From positions 1 to 7,116 of the forward strand of contig CAJXII010000082.1 in the NCBI GenBank assembly GCA_913054415.1: 7,116 nt of DNA. The letters are read 5' to 3'. A model generated the notes under the pieces. The model saw only the letters and a list, made by a program, of their open reading frames with translations. It was not told where the DNA came from and searched no databases. Position 1 is the first letter of the stretch, and each line of letters begins with the position of its first letter. This DNA is from an uncultured Arcobacter sp. (GTDB taxonomy: Bacteria; Campylobacterota; Campylobacteria; Campylobacterales; Arcobacteraceae). This document shows positions 6,876 to 7,116 of the stretch, in pieces. The position numbers and the translations under genes were made by a program.

Positions 6876-6906
6876 AGTAAGTTATGTTTGAGTTGATTGA
6901 CTTACT
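6876..6906 (-). promoter_or_regulatory. Inverted repeat in the rho leader
   Basis: Perfect 7-bp arms AGTAAGT (6876-6882) and ACTTACT (6900-6906) are separated by 17 bases, between the putative promoter and the rho start. The surrounding leader is richer in C than G on the transcribed strand (about 15 C to 7 G over 6844-6928), as expected of Rho-binding RNA. A regulatory role is inferred; a 7-bp AT-rich stem is weak. Confidence 0.3.
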
Positions 6907-6928
6907 CTTTTGTAGTTGTTGTGATACA

Positions 6929-6939
6929 ATTATATTATA
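6929..6939 (-). promoter_or_regulatory. Putative sigma-70 -10 element(s) for rho
   Basis: The minus strand reads TATAATATAAT, two overlapping perfect -10 hexamers (6934-6939 and 6929-6934). There is no clear -35 hexamer upstream, only A/T-rich sequence with a T6 run, which is common for Campylobacterota vegetative promoters. It would give a leader of about 80 nt before the rho ATG. AT-rich sequence makes chance matches likely. Confidence 0.45.
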
Positions 6940-6963
6940 TTGTAACTTAAAAAACTATAATTT

Positions 6964-6986
6964 ATAGCTAGGGATAACCTAGCTAT
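6964..6986 (-). terminator. Perfect hairpin downstream of a possible upstream gene, terminator-like
   Basis: Arms ATAGCTAGG (6964-6972) and CCTAGCTAT (6978-6986) pair perfectly over 9 bp around a 5-nt loop. On the minus strand it begins 12 nt after the stop at 6999-7001 and is followed, after 9 nt, by a T6 run. The T run is not directly adjacent, so this is not a textbook intrinsic terminator. It could instead be a protein-binding dyad just upstream of the rho promoter. Confidence 0.4.
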
Positions 6987-6998
6987 TAGTCTAATCCA

Positions 6999-7116
6999 CT
7001 AAAAACTAATCCCTAATAAAAGCGATAAAGTACTATCTAAATCCCATCTATTTTCAAGTAGTTGATTCTTGATAGATTTTACTTTCTTAAGATGTAAAAT
7101 ATTTATTACAAAGCTT
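6999..7116 (-). CDS. Possible 3' end of an unidentified upstream gene (partial)
   Basis: One minus-strand frame is open from the window edge to TAG at 6999-7001 and gives 38 residues ending in LLENRWDLDSTLSLLLGISF. The amphipathic, Leu-rich composition and the hairpin just after the stop suggest a real C-terminus. The stretch is too short to exclude chance, and I do not recognise the family. Together with 6844-6998 this covers the whole 273-bp region upstream of rho, where I see no RNA gene and no other coding signal. Confidence 0.35.
   Translation of the reverse strand, partial: SFVINILHLKKVKSIKNQLLENRWDLDSTLSLLLGISF

Noticed and set aside
7111..7116. AAGCTT at the very end of the window, and also inside both Fe-S copies, as a cloning junction
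   Set aside because: The hexamer also occurs at several other places inside the window, as expected in AT-rich DNA, so it does not mark a junction.
6844..7116. tRNA, riboswitch or CRISPR in the region upstream of rho
   Set aside because: No cloverleaf, no conserved riboswitch core and no regularly spaced repeats are visible; only the hairpin, promoter-like sequence and a short open frame.

Overview
The window is AT-rich (roughly one third G+C), and every gene I can support reads on the minus strand, so transcription runs from high to low coordinates. Rho and PyrC are of types found across proteobacteria. The strong A/T bias, the tight gene packing, the periplasmic molybdenum reductase with a multi-cluster Fe-S partner, and the style of the Rho sequence all suggest a Campylobacterota (epsilonproteobacterial) genome, perhaps Arcobacter-like. 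I cannot fix the genus from sequence alone.

Layout in transcription order. (1) 7116-6999: a short open frame that looks like the 3' end of an upstream gene, followed by a perfect 9-bp hairpin (6986-6964). (2) 6939-6844: a probable promoter and leader for rho; the leader is C-rich and G-poor and carries a 7-bp inverted repeat. (3) 6843-5476: rho, with a Lys/Gln-rich N-terminal tail. (4) 5466-4441: pyrC, class II dihydroorotase, 9 nt after rho. (5) 4437-3874: a four-cluster ferredoxin-like subunit, 3 nt after pyrC. (6) 3871-1529: a Tat-exported molybdopterin oxidoreductase of the polysulfide/thiosulfate reductase (PsrA/PhsA) type, whose start overlaps the ferredoxin stop region. (7) 1525-578: a class II Fic protein with a C-terminal winged helix, 3 nt after the oxidoreductase. 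(8) 530-1: a second, divergent ferredoxin paralogue, interrupted by one in-frame TAA and cut by the window edge.

How they fit together. rho and pyrC are housekeeping genes. A respiratory reductase pair (Fe-S subunit plus Mo catalytic subunit) is attached behind them with almost no spacing, so it may depend on read-through from the housekeeping promoter. The catalytic subunit has the Tat signal and the Fe-S subunit has none, which fits export of a folded complex on one signal. No NrfD-type membrane anchor lies in the window. Where it would be expected there is a Fic-wHTH gene, and then the second Fe-S paralogue.

Most notable points. Both Fe-S paralogues have Ser in place of the second Cys of the third cluster motif, the position where NarH has Trp, and they encode it with codons from different serine families. 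The second paralogue has a premature TAA, yet the frame after it shows 15 synonymous changes against 1 replacement in 37 codons compared with the intact copy. The Fic gene has a 12-bp tandem repeat encoding its interdomain linker.
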